Source: Prochilodus magdalenae (lineage: Eukaryota; Chordata; Actinopteri; Characiformes; Prochilodontidae). From it: a stretch of DNA of 64,000 nucleotides. The notes beneath the pieces were generated by a model, which was not told the origin of the DNA, searched no databases, and saw only the letters and a list, made by a program, of their open reading frames with translations. Where the stretch lies: the NCBI GenBank assembly GCA_024036415.1, contig JAMWET010000924.1:1-64000 (forward strand). Direction: 5' to 3'. Below, one piece after another: positions 11,230 through 22,269 of the stretch; position 1 is the stretch's first letter, and each line of letters opens with the position of its first letter. A program made the position numbers and the translations under genes.

Positions 11230-12036
11230 AAGGAATCAACTGACAGGAATGAAACTTGGTAGGTAGGTTTGACATTGTGAGACATGCAAATGATTCAAGT
11301 TTCACGCTCGGCCGAACATGTGACAAAAGCAGAGGCCAAACTTATTGCTGTACCTGACTGACCCAACAGCCACCATTGAGGACATTCAGTGAGCAGTGTT
11401 CCCTCCATGAGTCATCCTGTTCATCTTCAGTGACGAGTCCTACTTTTGATTTGGTGGAGACGACCAATGAATCCGTGTATGAAGGCTCCATGGACATTGT
11501 AGGACTACATGCACACAGACTGTTACAAAGACTCCAAAGACTGCAATGGTGTCGTGCCTGACAGTCATGGAGTAACTCCGAATGGCAGCGGGTCTCCTTC
11601 AGTGGCGAGTCCCACTTCTGTCCTGGTGGAGACCACCAATAAACCCATGTGTGGCAAGATTAATGGTTTCTTGTCACTCGACACACGGCCAGAAGGCCTG
11701 GTGTCTCTCCACCTCCACCTCTACCACACCATCTGCAGGAACTGTGTGAGGATATTCAAGCTGCATGGGATGGATTATCACAGGACACCATTAGGAACCT
11801 CTACAGCTCCATACCGAGACGTCTGGCATTTTGCGTTAGCAAACACGGCGGCCCTGCGCCATACTGAGAGACAGACTTCTGTATGTGTAGCTCAATAAAT
11901 ATTGATCATATCAGCCTAAATGTATCATCAGGTATTGATCCTGGTCACCTTTATCTTCCTTCCCAACACCACCGCACTCCCACACCTCCATCTGGGTGCA
12001 GCTACCTATTTGACAATAAGTGTACTAAGTGTCTTT
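11230..12036 (+). mobile_element. Family A Tc1 derivative, most complete copy
   Basis: This is an internally deleted Tc1-type DNA transposon. From about 11550 it shows the upstream transposase codons (ATGGAGTAACTCCGAATGGC, then the SDESHF-like block carrying the first catalytic Asp). At 11686-11705 CGGCCAGAAGGCCTGGTGTC marks the junction, after which it reads AAWDGLSQDTIRNLY-like and PRRLA-like C-terminal blocks in shifted frames to about 11895. The second Asp and the Glu of the DDE triad are absent. The 3' terminal repeat TCTGGGTGCAGCTA is at 11991-12004, and the left terminal repeat is missing. It cannot encode transposase; mobilisation would need a related enzyme acting in trans. Confidence 0.8.
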
Positions 12037-12104
12037 AATGACGGTGTAGTTACACATTAGGAATGGATGTAAAAACAATGTACCTGCTGCTGCTAGTCAC
12101 TCAA

Positions 12105-12118
12105 ATAATATATATATG

Positions 12119-12176
<58 letters not shown>

Positions 12177-12191
12177 GAGATATATCGTGTA

Positions 12192-12262
<71 letters not shown>
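12105..12262. repeat. (TA)n array with palindromic core
   Basis: About 150 bases of nearly pure TA, broken at 12174-12196 by an imperfect palindrome (AGAGATATATCGTGTATCTCT). Likely to extrude a hairpin. Confidence 0.95.
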
Positions 12263-12266
<4 letters not shown>

Positions 12267-13599
12267 ATATAAGAAGATAATATTTAATACAACAGAACAG
12301 CTTCCATAATTACGCATGTGGATCTTGAAGTGTATAAAAATGCAGATATCATTTCATCTCCTGTTATAATGAGTTTATAACACCTCCTGTTATAAGGTAT
12401 GAGTATATAAGGTTTCCCTTTACAGAGGCTTAATTACATAAGAGAATTTATGATATCATTTGTGAAGCATTTGGTTACACTTGTATAATTACACATGTCC
12501 ATAAGCTGTACTTCAATAAACCATCTGTAACAAATAATACCTCACCAGTAGTTACACAGTTGTTACTGTGTAACTATACGGTTATTAAAACACTTAATAT
12601 AAAGTGGAACCCAGTGTTCTTATGGACAGATATTATTAACTGTTATGTCACCTGACTTAATGAACTCATGTACACTTGCTATATAAAGGGTCATGCATAT
12701 AATTACAACCATAACTACATAAAATAAAAAATATACAAACTTATCCCCAGCTTATTACATTATTATGTATGTAATATAGCACCTTATAAATGTGTTTATA
12801 AAGCATTAATAAAAAATAGCCTTTTAAAAAGCATATAAATAATTCTGCTCTACAATTACAACATGAGTTAATGATTAACCAGTACTGAGTAGTATGATGT
12901 ATCACTCATCACCCAGTCGCTATAAGCTAGCGCATTTATAAGGCTGCCTTGGGAGTGAAGGATAGGGGAGCAATCAGCAGGACGGAAAGGTCAGCAGGGT
13001 TCCTTTTACCTTCGTCATGGCTCCCTGGCTGTCTGCACATCTGACTCAGGCCATTTGCGTTTGTCTGGACGAGGTATTCAGTGTTGCAGTGTGTATGGTT
13101 GAACTTGGGTGCACTTCTGAAGAGACACTCTACTGCACTTCATCCTACTAGGCTGAGGGCGCTGTCACATGATTGAACTGAGATCTACATAGTCAATGAC
13201 TCAAGAAAAAATGACAAAAGTTTGGGGACACTCTATCCCCAGTCGTTAGGAAGTCTGGCTTGTTTTGTAGCTCAGCGTGGCAAAGAACCACAGGTAAGGG
13301 CATTCTGATTAATTAAGAATCCAACTAATCACTGACCATATTGGTTTAATACAACGTGTAGGAAATGGAGATTTTCAAAGTGGGACCATGACAATATGGT
13401 GTCAGGCAAAAAGACTTTTTGGAATGTAGGAATGCTATCCTTTCTTCCAGCATCTCATATGAAGTCAGGAAATCTTAAAATACTCTATTGACAATCAACT
13501 GTCATGACTGATACCAAACAACTGCCCTTCAAAAACATCAGAATCCAAATCTAGAAGCCCTATCAACACTGCCCGGGCAGCGGTTGGAGGTTAGGTGCC
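12263..13599. other. No gene recognised; AT-rich
   Basis: AT-rich to about 12900, with a small inverted repeat (AGTTACACAGT against ACTGTGTAACT, 12549-12575) and repeated TGTAATTACA-type words also seen near 32460, 45840 and 48250, suggesting diverged small inverted-repeat elements. From 12900 to 13599 nothing is recognised. Confidence 0.5.
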
Positions 13600-14078
13600 T
13601 TGGTAGTGCCAGTGTCATTCTGTTAGCAGCAGCACCATTGGCAGACGGCTGCACAATGTAGGACTACATGCACACAGACTGTTACAACGACTGTCCTTAA
13701 CACCACGTCAACATCAACAAGGACTGCAGTGGTGTGGTGCCAGACTGTCATGGAGTAACTCAAAACGGCAGCGGGTCATCTTCAGTGACGAGTCCCACTT
13801 TTTCAGACAACCAACGAATCTGTGTGGGGCAAGAGTAATGGTTTCTTGACACGCGTCACCCGTCCAGAAGGCCTGGTGTCACTCCACCTCCACCCCTACC
13901 GCACCATCTGCAGGAACTGTGTGAGTCAAGCTGCATGGGATGGATTATCACAGGACACCATTAGGAACCTCTACAGCTCCATACCGAGACGTCTGGCATG
14001 TTGGGTTAGCAAGCATGGCGGCCCGAGACCATACTGAGAGACCCTACTTCTGTATGTTTATCTTAATAAATATTTTAA
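13600..14078 (+). mobile_element. Family A Tc1 derivative, 5'-truncated copy
   Basis: Shares GCAGACGGCTGCAC, ATGCACACAGACTGTTACAA and the transposase block around the first catalytic Asp (GACGAGTCCCACTTT) with the other copies. The family junction CGTCCAGAAGGCCTGGTGTC is at 13861-13880, then AAWDGLSQDTIRNLYSSIPR is readable at 13928-13987. A further deletion removed the SLGGDD block near 13805. No terminal repeats remain. Confidence 0.8.
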
Positions 14079-14825
14079 AAGTCTGGATTTTCTAATTGTA
14101 TCTTTCTACTGTGCTCCTGAATGTATTGGTTGAAGGTATAGGCCCAGCTGAAATGGTGTCCAGCTAAATAAGCCTGCTCAGTCTTTAACACACCTTGGCA
14201 AATCGACAAACACAACATGCTCATTTGCATTGAAAGCAATTTCAAAAGCTGTAAAAGTGGCTAATCTCTTGATGGGCAGGTTAGATCAAAGAAGAGCCCT
14301 TCCACCTGCAGGTTATCTGTTTGAAAAATGAATTGTCTTTATCTTGAGAACACAACATACGCCCGACAGTCTCAACACGGCTGGAAAGCAAATTACAACC
14401 AGAGACACAGACTTGCGTGGCAGGTGTATGCTTGCCTGTGCACTCATACCAACATTTTATTTGTCCAGATAATGGAAAACCGTGGCTTCCTACATTCACA
14501 AGGCACTTTATTTGAAAACTGTCTTGTAGCTACACCTTGATGGTTTGCAGTTAGAGACTGCAGACCATCTGTTGAGATACAGACATCCCTTTAGGCCTAA
14601 TGGTCGATTTCTGACCACAGAATCACTCTTGGCTGGATAGCCAACAACACCGCTGTGGTTGACACGCTATCACCTGCACTACATACACTACCATGCACCT
14701 TACATGTCTGCTTTGCTGAGATACCCGATCCTATCCGGTCATCAGTGATTATGTGGTCGGAAGTTGACCATTGATCTAAGGGGTCAAGAGGGGGCTGATA
14801 AATGCCTAGAAGAGGGGGCACAAAA
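14079..14825. other. No gene recognised
   Basis: No repeat or coding signal that I can support. Confidence 0.5.
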
Positions 14826-15935
14826 GCCTGAAATGGTACACCTACACTCAACAAGCACCAAATTAGGTACACCTCCTTGCATCTACATTCATTGTCCATT
14901 GTCCATTCATGGTCCATTTTCAGCCCCACCATATAGGATCACTTAGTAGCTACGCTGTTCTTCACTGGTCAGTGACATTGAGTGGATCAGACACACCAGT
15001 GGTACTGGACATCTCAGTGTCACTGCTGGACTGAGCATCATTTAATTATCCATGCAGCAGTGTCCTGTGGTTAGCGTCCTGTGGTCAGCGTCCTGTGTTC
15101 AGTGTCCTGTGGGCAGTGTCCTGTGTCCACTGATGAAGCACTAGAGGATGACCATCACTACACTGTGCTGCAGCAGATGAGCTATCCTCTCTGACTGTAC
15201 ATCTACATGGTGGACCAGCAAGGTAGGAGTGTCTAATAGAGTGGACGGTGAGTGGACAGTGAGTGGACACTGAAGTGGTGGTGTGTTAGTATGTGTTGTG
15301 CTGGTGTGAGGGGTTCAGGCATAGCAGTGCAGCTGGACATCTCAGTGTCACTGCTGGACTGAGAATCAGACAACCAAAACTATCAAGGCAACAGCGTCCT
15401 GTGGGCAGTGTACCGGGGACAGCATCCTGTGGGCAGGGTCTTGTGGGCAGCATCCTGTGGGCAGCGTCCTGTAGGCAGTGTCCTGTGACCACTGATGAAG
15501 GACTAGAGGATGACCAACACTGCACTGTGAAGCAAGTGATGAGCTATCGTCTCTGACTGTCCATCTACAAGGTGGACCAGCAAGATAGGAGTGTCTAATA
15601 GAGTGGACAGTGAGTGGACACAGTGTCTAAACACTCCAGCAGCACTGCTGTGTCTGATCCACTCACACCAGCACCACACACACTAACACACCACCACCAC
15701 GTCAGTGTCACTGCAGTGCTGAGAATGATCCCCCACCCACACCATACCTGCTCTGTGGTGGTCCTGTGGGGGTCCTGACCATTGAAGAACAGGGTAATAC
15801 AGTATACAGAGAAAGAGATGGACTACAGTCTGGACCTGTAGAGTTACTAGATGCTCCTATACGGTCAGTGGAGCTGATAAAAAAGACAGTGGGTGTAGAT
15901 ACAAGGAGGTGTACCTAATGAAGTACTTAGTGAGT
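14826..15935. repeat. Fold-back repeat element with long inverted arms
   Basis: The left end (AATTAGGTACACCTCCTTGC, near 14860) is mirrored at the right end (CAAGGAGGTGTACCTAAT, 15901-15918). Inside, sequence blocks recur in both orientations and twice in tandem: GTGGACCAGCAAGGTAGGAG near 15210 recurs as GTGGACCAGCAAGATAGGAG near 15573, each followed by GTGTCTAATAGAGTGGAC. Two short minisatellite tracts of GTCCTGTGGGCAG-type units lie at 15057-15120 and 15394-15488. Partial copies occur at 41385-41595 and 42870-43215. No coding capacity. The family is a familiar high-copy fish repeat, but I do not assign a name. Confidence 0.75.
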
Positions 15936-16524
15936 GTGTGTATGGTGCACCTGTAAGGTAGGTGGAACTCATAAAGTGTTCAGTGAGTGGAAGTGCAAGG
16001 TCAGGGTTTCTAAAAAAGTGGATCCTCTGAGGACGTCTATAGAACATGAGCAATTAGCATTCCTTTAGAGAGGGCGCTTATTACACAATCTGACAATCTC
16101 GGTTAAAGCATTTAAAGCCAGACCCGTCATCCTGTGATGAGGGTGTTACTGAACTTAACCGAATGCCTTAGCCACTAATGACTTCAGCATTATATAATAT
16201 CAGTTCTTTAATTAAACTGAGCTGTAGATTTTCTACTACTTGAATGTTTAATCGTCGAAGGACGCATGGACCTTAGACACTTTGCATTGTGGAATAGTTC
16301 CTCTATTTTAAAGTTCAATAAAAAGGTTTGTCAATAGGTTCCTTCAGGTTGTCCATGCATACTAAATGTACTGACTGTTTTACGCATTTTCAGTTTGGTG
16401 ATTTTGTACTACAAATATTTCTATTAATATTACACATATTACAAAACTGAGCTGAAATACAGCTCAAATACCATCAAAACAACAAAACAATTTGCAACAT
16501 TAATGATCTAAACTTTGGGGGCTA
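15936..16524. other. No gene; partial echo of the fold-back repeat, then AT-rich DNA
   Basis: 15936-16030 contains GGTGGAACTCATAAAGTG and GTTCAGTGAGTGGAAGTG, which echo the arm of the preceding element. 16060-16524 is AT-rich with no feature. Confidence 0.5.
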
Positions 16525-17412
16525 CTAGAACAGATTTACATTCTTAAATATTTCCAAATACTCCCAAATCATTTTCTCATTCTTCAATTTTTCCAGATAT
16601 TCGCAAATCATTTCCTCATTCTTCAATTTCTCCAAATATTCCCAAATAATGTCCTCATTTTTCATTTTTCCCAAATATTCCCAAATCATTTCCTTATTCT
16701 TCAATTTTCCCAAATATTCCCAAATCATTTCCTCATTTTTCAATTTTTCCAAATATTCCCAAATCATTTCCTCATTCTTTAATTTTTCCAAATATTCCCA
16801 AATATTGTCCTCATTCTTCAATTTTCCCAAATATTCCCAAATCATTTCCTCATTCTTCAATTTTTCCAAATATTCCCAAATCATTTCCTCATTCTTCAAT
16901 TTTCCCAAATATTCCCAAATAATGTACTCATTCTTCAATTTTTCCAAATATTGCCAAATCATTTCCTCATTCTTCAATTATTGCAAATATTCCCAAATCA
17001 TTTCCTCATTCTTCAATTTTCCCAAATATTCCCAAATCATTTCCTCATTCTTCAATTTTCCCAAATATTCCCAAATAATGTACTCATTCTTCAATTTTTC
17101 CAAATATTGCCAAATCATTTCCTCATTCTTCAATTATTGCAAATATTCCCAAATCATTTCCTCATTCTTCAATTTTCCCAAATATTCCCAAATCATTTCC
17201 TCATTCTTCAATTTTCCCAAATATTCCCAAATAATGTACTCATTCTTCAATTTTTCCAAATATTGCCAAATCATTTCCTCATTCTTCAATTATTGCAAAT
17301 ATTCCCAAATCATTTCCTCATTCTTCAATTTTCCCAAATATTCCCAAATAATTTCCTCATTCTTCAATTTACCCCAAATATTCCCAAATCATTTCCTCAT
17401 ACTTTACATCTT
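16525..17412. repeat. 39-bp minisatellite with 156-bp higher-order unit
   Basis: About 22 units of 39 bases (core CCCAAATATTCCCAAAT plus CATTTCCTCATTCTTCAATT). Variant units carrying AATGTACTCATT sit at 16921, 17077 and 17233, exactly 156 bases (four units) apart, so the 3' half is a higher-order repeat present about three times. Because 39 is divisible by three, long frames exist on both strands: 16649-17440 on + (13-residue repeat SSFFNFPKYSQII) and 16525-16977 on - (13-residue repeat LKNEEMIWEYLEK). I treat these frames as consequences of the repeat, not as genes: neither is flanked by non-repeat coding sequence. Confidence 0.95.
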
Positions 17413-18967
17413 TATTCATCTTCTGTCTGAAATGCTTTGAGTCCTTGTGTCTTTAATCCTGTCTCCCATGAGCCCACTGTGCATTGATTGGTCAGGTCAC
17501 CCACACTAAAATGACGGTGTTGGTTCTGATTTTGAAAGTCCAGTAGAACAAGCTAGTATATCCACCTTCACAAGCTAGACGGGAGCAGCATTTCAGAGAG
17601 GTCAGAGGGCTTGCCAAGCTTGCTTGTGGGCGGGCTGTAAAAACAGTGCTACGAGATGATGTCATACTGTAACAGAGAAAATGGGCTTGAATTTTAAAAA
17701 GCATTTTCTGGCAGCTGGCTTAATAAGTTTGGGCTTTATAACCCTGCATAGCTACATAACACATTAAGGAAAAGGAAAAACAGAAAAAAATAGTAGGGGC
17801 CCTTCAAGGAAATACATAGGGACCAGGTTAAGATCAATCTAGAGTATACAGGATGTTGAAACACCTCTAGCCATGTCTGAGAAAGTGGCTAAATACTGAG
17901 AAGCTAGCTAAATGTTGTCTTTTAATCCATATAAATCAAGAATTAACTGTATTTGCTATACAGATTTAATGTATTATAATTACACAATTACTGAATTATT
18001 ACATTGTTTTAAGAAAGGAAGTACATTTACATGGTATTTATATTCTGTTGGAACGAATTCAAGTCTACACCTTTATCCAGCTTAGTCATGATTTTAAACC
18101 TTCAGCTGTACAAGTCTGGAGCTAGTTTATAACTATTACATAACTATTACTTTGTAGTTATATAGTAATTACATTGTAATAGAATTCATTCATTTGCATT
18201 GTGCATTGATTGCACAGAATTTGCATTAGTGATATTTTTCACATTGTTTTGATTTTTAAAATTGCAACTTTACCCCCAACAGAACTTGCAAACGCAAAAG
18301 TGAAACTCAACAGAATTTCTCAGCTTTTTCAAAGAGCTATAGATGAGAAATAAGATGAAATGAAATCATGCTTTTGTTTCTTTGCTGGCTTTACTGCAAC
18401 CTCTAAGTGTTGGTGCTATGGTACTGCTACATACATTACTGTGTTGTTCCTGTTATATCAGGCACGATGTTGGGGGAAAGAAGCAGAGAGCAAGGTTCCC
18501 TGAGGTCAGAGATGAGAGATGGAGACAGAGGTGTAATTCTCAGAAACACAGAGCGACTGAATCTGTGGGTGTAAACTCAATAAGAGAGAACGGACGGCGC
18601 CATAGCCCAGAGCCCTCCATGCTGTATGGATAGCAGTGGACGGAGTCATGCCCATTGCTCAGCATGGATAGTATATATACATACATACATATATACATAT
18701 ATACATATACAAATTATTCACACACAACATGTTCTATCAGTCACCAAACAGGAATCCATGAGAGATTCAGCTGCATCAATATTGGAAGTTCAATCTAGTT
18801 ACAACAAACCACAATAATATGATATAATATATGGTAGCCTTTTAGTGGAAGGGGGCATTATGATTCCCTTCTAATGCTCATAACAAGCCTTATCAAGCTT
18901 ATACTTCATAACTGAACCATTTAAGGCTATTAATGCATTGTAATTCATGTACAGCATTACACATAAT
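17413..18967. other. No gene recognised
   Basis: No supported gene. 17480-17705 resembles a small interspersed element but has no identified partner here. 18658-18715 is an imperfect ATAC/ATAT microsatellite. Otherwise AT-rich DNA. Confidence 0.5.
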
Positions 18968-19312
18968 TGTTACACAGGACGTGGGGACAGGTTGCAAATG
19001 CAAGTCTTTTAATAAACCAGAAATAAAACGAAACCAAAGAGACTAAACAACGGAACAAGGCTACACAACAACAGACATGGAGAAACTTACAGCGATATTC
19101 ACTCAAACCACAAAGAGGCAAAGGACCGGCAGGGAGACAAAACACCCAACAAGAACAAAGGGCACGACATGGGGTATAACACAACTAGGGCTGACGAGAG
19201 ACACCTGGGAAGGGGCGGAGCTAGAAATGAGACCGGACTAGAGGGCGGAGACAGGAGGAGCACAGGACCAAAATAAACAGAAGCACATGACAGGACAAGG
19301 CAGGGTGTGACA
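18968..19312 (-). mobile_element. Candidate solo LTR with 5-bp target duplication
   Basis: On the minus strand the 345-base unit begins TGTCACACCCTGCC and ends GTCCTGTGTAACA (TG...CA ends). It is flanked on both sides by ATAAT (18963-18967 and 19313-19317), a 5-base target site duplication typical of LTR retroelement integration. An ATTAAA/AATAAA-type poly(A) signal region lies about 45-60 bases before the 3' end (19008-19025 on +). No internal region or second LTR is present, so recombination to a solo LTR is the simplest reading. A second, expanded copy lies at 28981-29705. Confidence 0.75.
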
Positions 19313-19317
19313 ATAAT

Positions 19318-19675
19318 CTTTTGTTCATTATAATTCCCAATAAACAGGTACACAGTAACACCTCTTTCAGCAGATATTACAACTTACAAATTCTATTCAC
19401 AACTTTCAGTTATTTTTCAGCCATCTTCCTGACACAAGGCTTCTATATCTGTAATATTCCTGGGTTTGTCTTGCTTACACAGCACATGATTTGAAACTCT
19501 GCACATATGGTGCCATTTAATTCCTGTGTCAGCTAAACCTTGCTTGTCTTCGAATGGGGGTTTTGCTTTGCATTTGACTGGCCAGCATACAAACAGTTCT
19601 ATTTTACAGTGTTTATGGTCTTCAGGTATTTCCTTGTCTTTCACAGTTTTTCAGCATGAATTTCAATATATCAGA
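19318..19675. other. No gene recognised
   Basis: Nothing supported in this interval. Confidence 0.5.
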
Positions 19676-20107
19676 TGTAACGATGGGGCTATAAATACCT
19701 GTGGGGTGTGAGTGACAGGATCTATACATTGAGAAGAGGTGCTACAGTGTAGGGAATGCCTCATTCCATGTGTGGAAAATGGCTCCAAAGCAGATGTTAA
19801 TGATTGGCTAAAAGGAGTGACTGTATTTGGGCTTGGCCAAAGACCATAGTGTGAAGGAAGTAGCTAAATCTGCAGGTGAATGGAAGAATACAGCCATACG
19901 GGTCTACCAGCAGTGACTAAGCACCAGTCTTTCTCCTCCAATCTGGACCAACTGACCAATTCTTTGGTGGCAGTGTGTCTGAACATTGATGTGGCCTACA
20001 TCCAGAAACTTGTCAAGTCCATTCCAAATCCAATCCCAGCTGTTATTAGTGCTGGTGGAGGTGTTGCACACTATTAGGTACATTTCAGTCAAGCTTCCCT
20101 CATTCAT
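19676..20107 (+). mobile_element. Family B element (helix-turn-helix-only), copy 1
   Basis: One of six related copies. The reading frame, broken here, encodes ADVNDWLKGVT-like, then AKDHSVKEVA and GEWKNTAIRVYQQ blocks; in better copies the last reads AGVWKRTVIRVYQQW. The pattern looks like the N-terminal helix-turn-helix of a Tc1/mariner-type transposase. A downstream stretch (CTGTTATTAGTGCTGGTGG) is shared by copies 1, 4 and 5. No catalytic domain follows. Terminal repeats are not intact here. Confidence 0.65.
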
Positions 20108-21465
20108 AAGATTGAATAGATAGAAGTCACATGATTTGTTGTGGTTTGAAATAACTCCACGTTACTGTTAATCCTGTTACTGAATTACTGTGATTCTACT
20201 AATTGGATCACTTCACAGCCCATTCAGATAAATCCAGCGACCATATTGATCCTGAAGAACTGCCATCCAATCAAATTTCAAAGATATATACACCCCCGAG
20301 GCTCATGGCCAACAGGGTTCTTCAGGCCAGAGTGGAAAGGACATGAGTTTGAGTGGGGTTAGTTCTCACTCCAGTTGGCCTTTCTTTTTGGTGAGGAGCC
20401 AGCATACTAATGGGAAGCTCAAGGCCTAAAGCGAGGCGCATTATTCTTTTGGCACTTGCTGTTGATCCAGAGCTCACAGCGATGAAGAAGTCTTCCAATT
20501 GTATATTCTAATCTCTCAGCTGCAGCGATGAAAACAGCACAGTGTTTTCCATTAACTCCATTTTTCATGCACGTCTTTTTTTTTTTTCCCGGCGAGTATG
20601 CAGCACCCCCAATTTTCATCACGCCGTCGTCCGAGAGCAAGGTCAGGCCCACCCCTTCTTTGACTTCACTAAATCACAAAAGCAGAAAGAGGCCTAATCA
20701 AAGGCCGCCATCGATCGGACTTGTTCCGACACGTCCCCCGTCTAAAGGGTATCATTCCTGTCCATCCTCAGGCGACAGCAGGAGTGTGTAAAAGCTCTGA
20801 TGATCTCGGGAGGCAACAAGCGAGAAGGGTGGCCGTGTGTTTGTCGTGTATGTGGGGGTGGTAAAGCTGAGCAGGGGGTTTTTGCGAGATAGTGAAGCCT
20901 CCGTAATCAAAGGCAATAATCAGGAACTCATCTATTTGCGGACGTGTTAAGAGCCTTCCCCCCACCCTCAGAGAGGAAATCAGGTCAGCGTTACAGCCGG
21001 GATTCACCGCACATGCTGAACAGGGGGTGGATTAGATTGGAATCTCAGTGATTGAGTTCATAATGTATAACAAAAAGAGGGACAACACTTGTTGTTGGGT
21101 TGAAGTTGCAATCTTTGCCGCAACAATGGGCCTGTAAATGATAGCAGCAGGAAAACAAAACAGTGGGACAATGTAGAACTGCAACCGCTTCTTCCAAACG
21201 ACAGATTTCAATGCTGATATGCCTTAAAAACCCATGTGGCTGGTCCCGGAGGGTGAGTCATATTTTGTCAAGCTGCAGTTCTCAGGATTCCCATATGCAT
21301 CAAGGTCAGTAAAGGCCAAGATGGCAAGGCAGCAAATGAGAATTCCCCAGGAATGTTGGGACCATAGCCGTGATGTGTGGCCTGGCTTTGCAATACTGTA
21401 GGGTCTGGTCATGTCGCATGTAGGGAATGACCTCATCCTTATAGCACACTGTTTTCCTGGAGTGC
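20108..21465. other. No gene recognised; single-copy-looking DNA
   Basis: No gene. 20400-21010 is non-repetitive by eye, with a poly-T at 20577-20587 and no long frame, and is a candidate for conserved non-coding sequence. This cannot be tested here. Confidence 0.5.
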
Positions 21466-21800
21466 GCCTCTTCAGCACATTGCAGTGCAGTGTTTCCTGG
21501 CGTGAGCCATGCTAATGTTTGGCTAACAGGAGTGACTGCGCATTTCGGTGTGCCAAAGACCATAGTGTGCAGGAAGTACCTGAAGCTGCAGGTGTATGGA
21601 AGCGTACGGTCATACGGGTCTACCAGCAGGCCACAAATACCAGTCTACAGGAAATTCTCCTCAGAATTGTGCCAGGGAAGGTATCCACCAAATCAGGCCC
21701 AGCTACGCAATTCTTTAAAGCAAGAGTGTCTGAACACTGACGTGGCCTACATCCAGAAGCTGTTGGGTACGTTTCAGTCACAGGTGACTCAGTATTGGTT
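21466..21800 (+). mobile_element. Family B element, copy 2
   Basis: Matches copy 1 and copy 6 from the CAGTGCAGTGTTTCC region through GCCAAAGACCATAGTGTG, TACGGTCATACGGGTCTACC and AGTGTCTGAACACTGACGTG. The frame is broken by indels. Its 5' end is lost. It lies about 90 bases upstream of a different Tc1 N-terminal remnant (21894-22046). Confidence 0.65.
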
Positions 21801-21893
21801 TGGAGGAACCCGTCCTGAGATGTCATAGGTCTTTCTGCACATATAACTAGGCAAGTATACCAGTCAGCTGTAGCCAAGTGCAAAATGATCATC

Positions 21894-22046
21894 ATGGGCA
21901 AAGGACGTGAAATGACAGATGTCCAAAAGGGTGTTATAATGTGGCAGTGGGTGAAGGATGGTAGCACCATAGTGACGGTGGACTTCACTAAAAATGGACT
22001 TTGCATATTGAGTGCCTCCCAATGGCATAATAGTAGTGCCCCATAA
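21894..22046 (+). pseudogene. Tc1-type transposase N-terminal remnant (50 aa)
   Basis: A short frame starting MGKGREMTDVQKGVIMWQWV then KDGSTI corresponds to the opening of the helix-turn-helix domain in another Tc1 family (the pattern ...VQKG.I...V..G.SI...A is typical). The second half has decayed: the expected second helix-turn-helix is replaced by TVDFTKNGLCILSASQW and a stop follows. No catalytic part is contiguous downstream on this strand. Confidence 0.6.
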
Positions 22047-22269
22047 GTCACTGATGCCATAGGGGAATGGCAACCCCAGTGAATGGTACAGAGCAATTGG
22101 ACCAGTTAACCTCTAGGGACCAGTTAACCTCAGGGATCTCCATTGAGCTCGCACTGTTAAGTTTGGGCCTGCAAACCAGATGTACGGTTAAGGCGCCAAT
22201 GTTAACCAAGGTTCATCGCTAATGTCATCTTCAGTGTGCATGGGGGTACCGTAATTGGACACTGGAGGT
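22047..22269. other. Spacer between Tc1 remnants
   Basis: Short region with a duplicated GACCAGTTAACCTC (22102-22129). No gene. Confidence 0.5.

Noticed and set aside
12063..12272. Tyr/Ile repeat frame
   Set aside because: Translation of a TA array.
16525..17412. CRISPR-like array
   Set aside because: Units are adjacent tandem repeats with no unique spacers, in a eukaryotic context without cas genes.
16649..17440. A 263-aa + frame and a 150-aa minus frame
   Set aside because: Both follow from a 39-base period divisible by three. No start context, splice or domain evidence.
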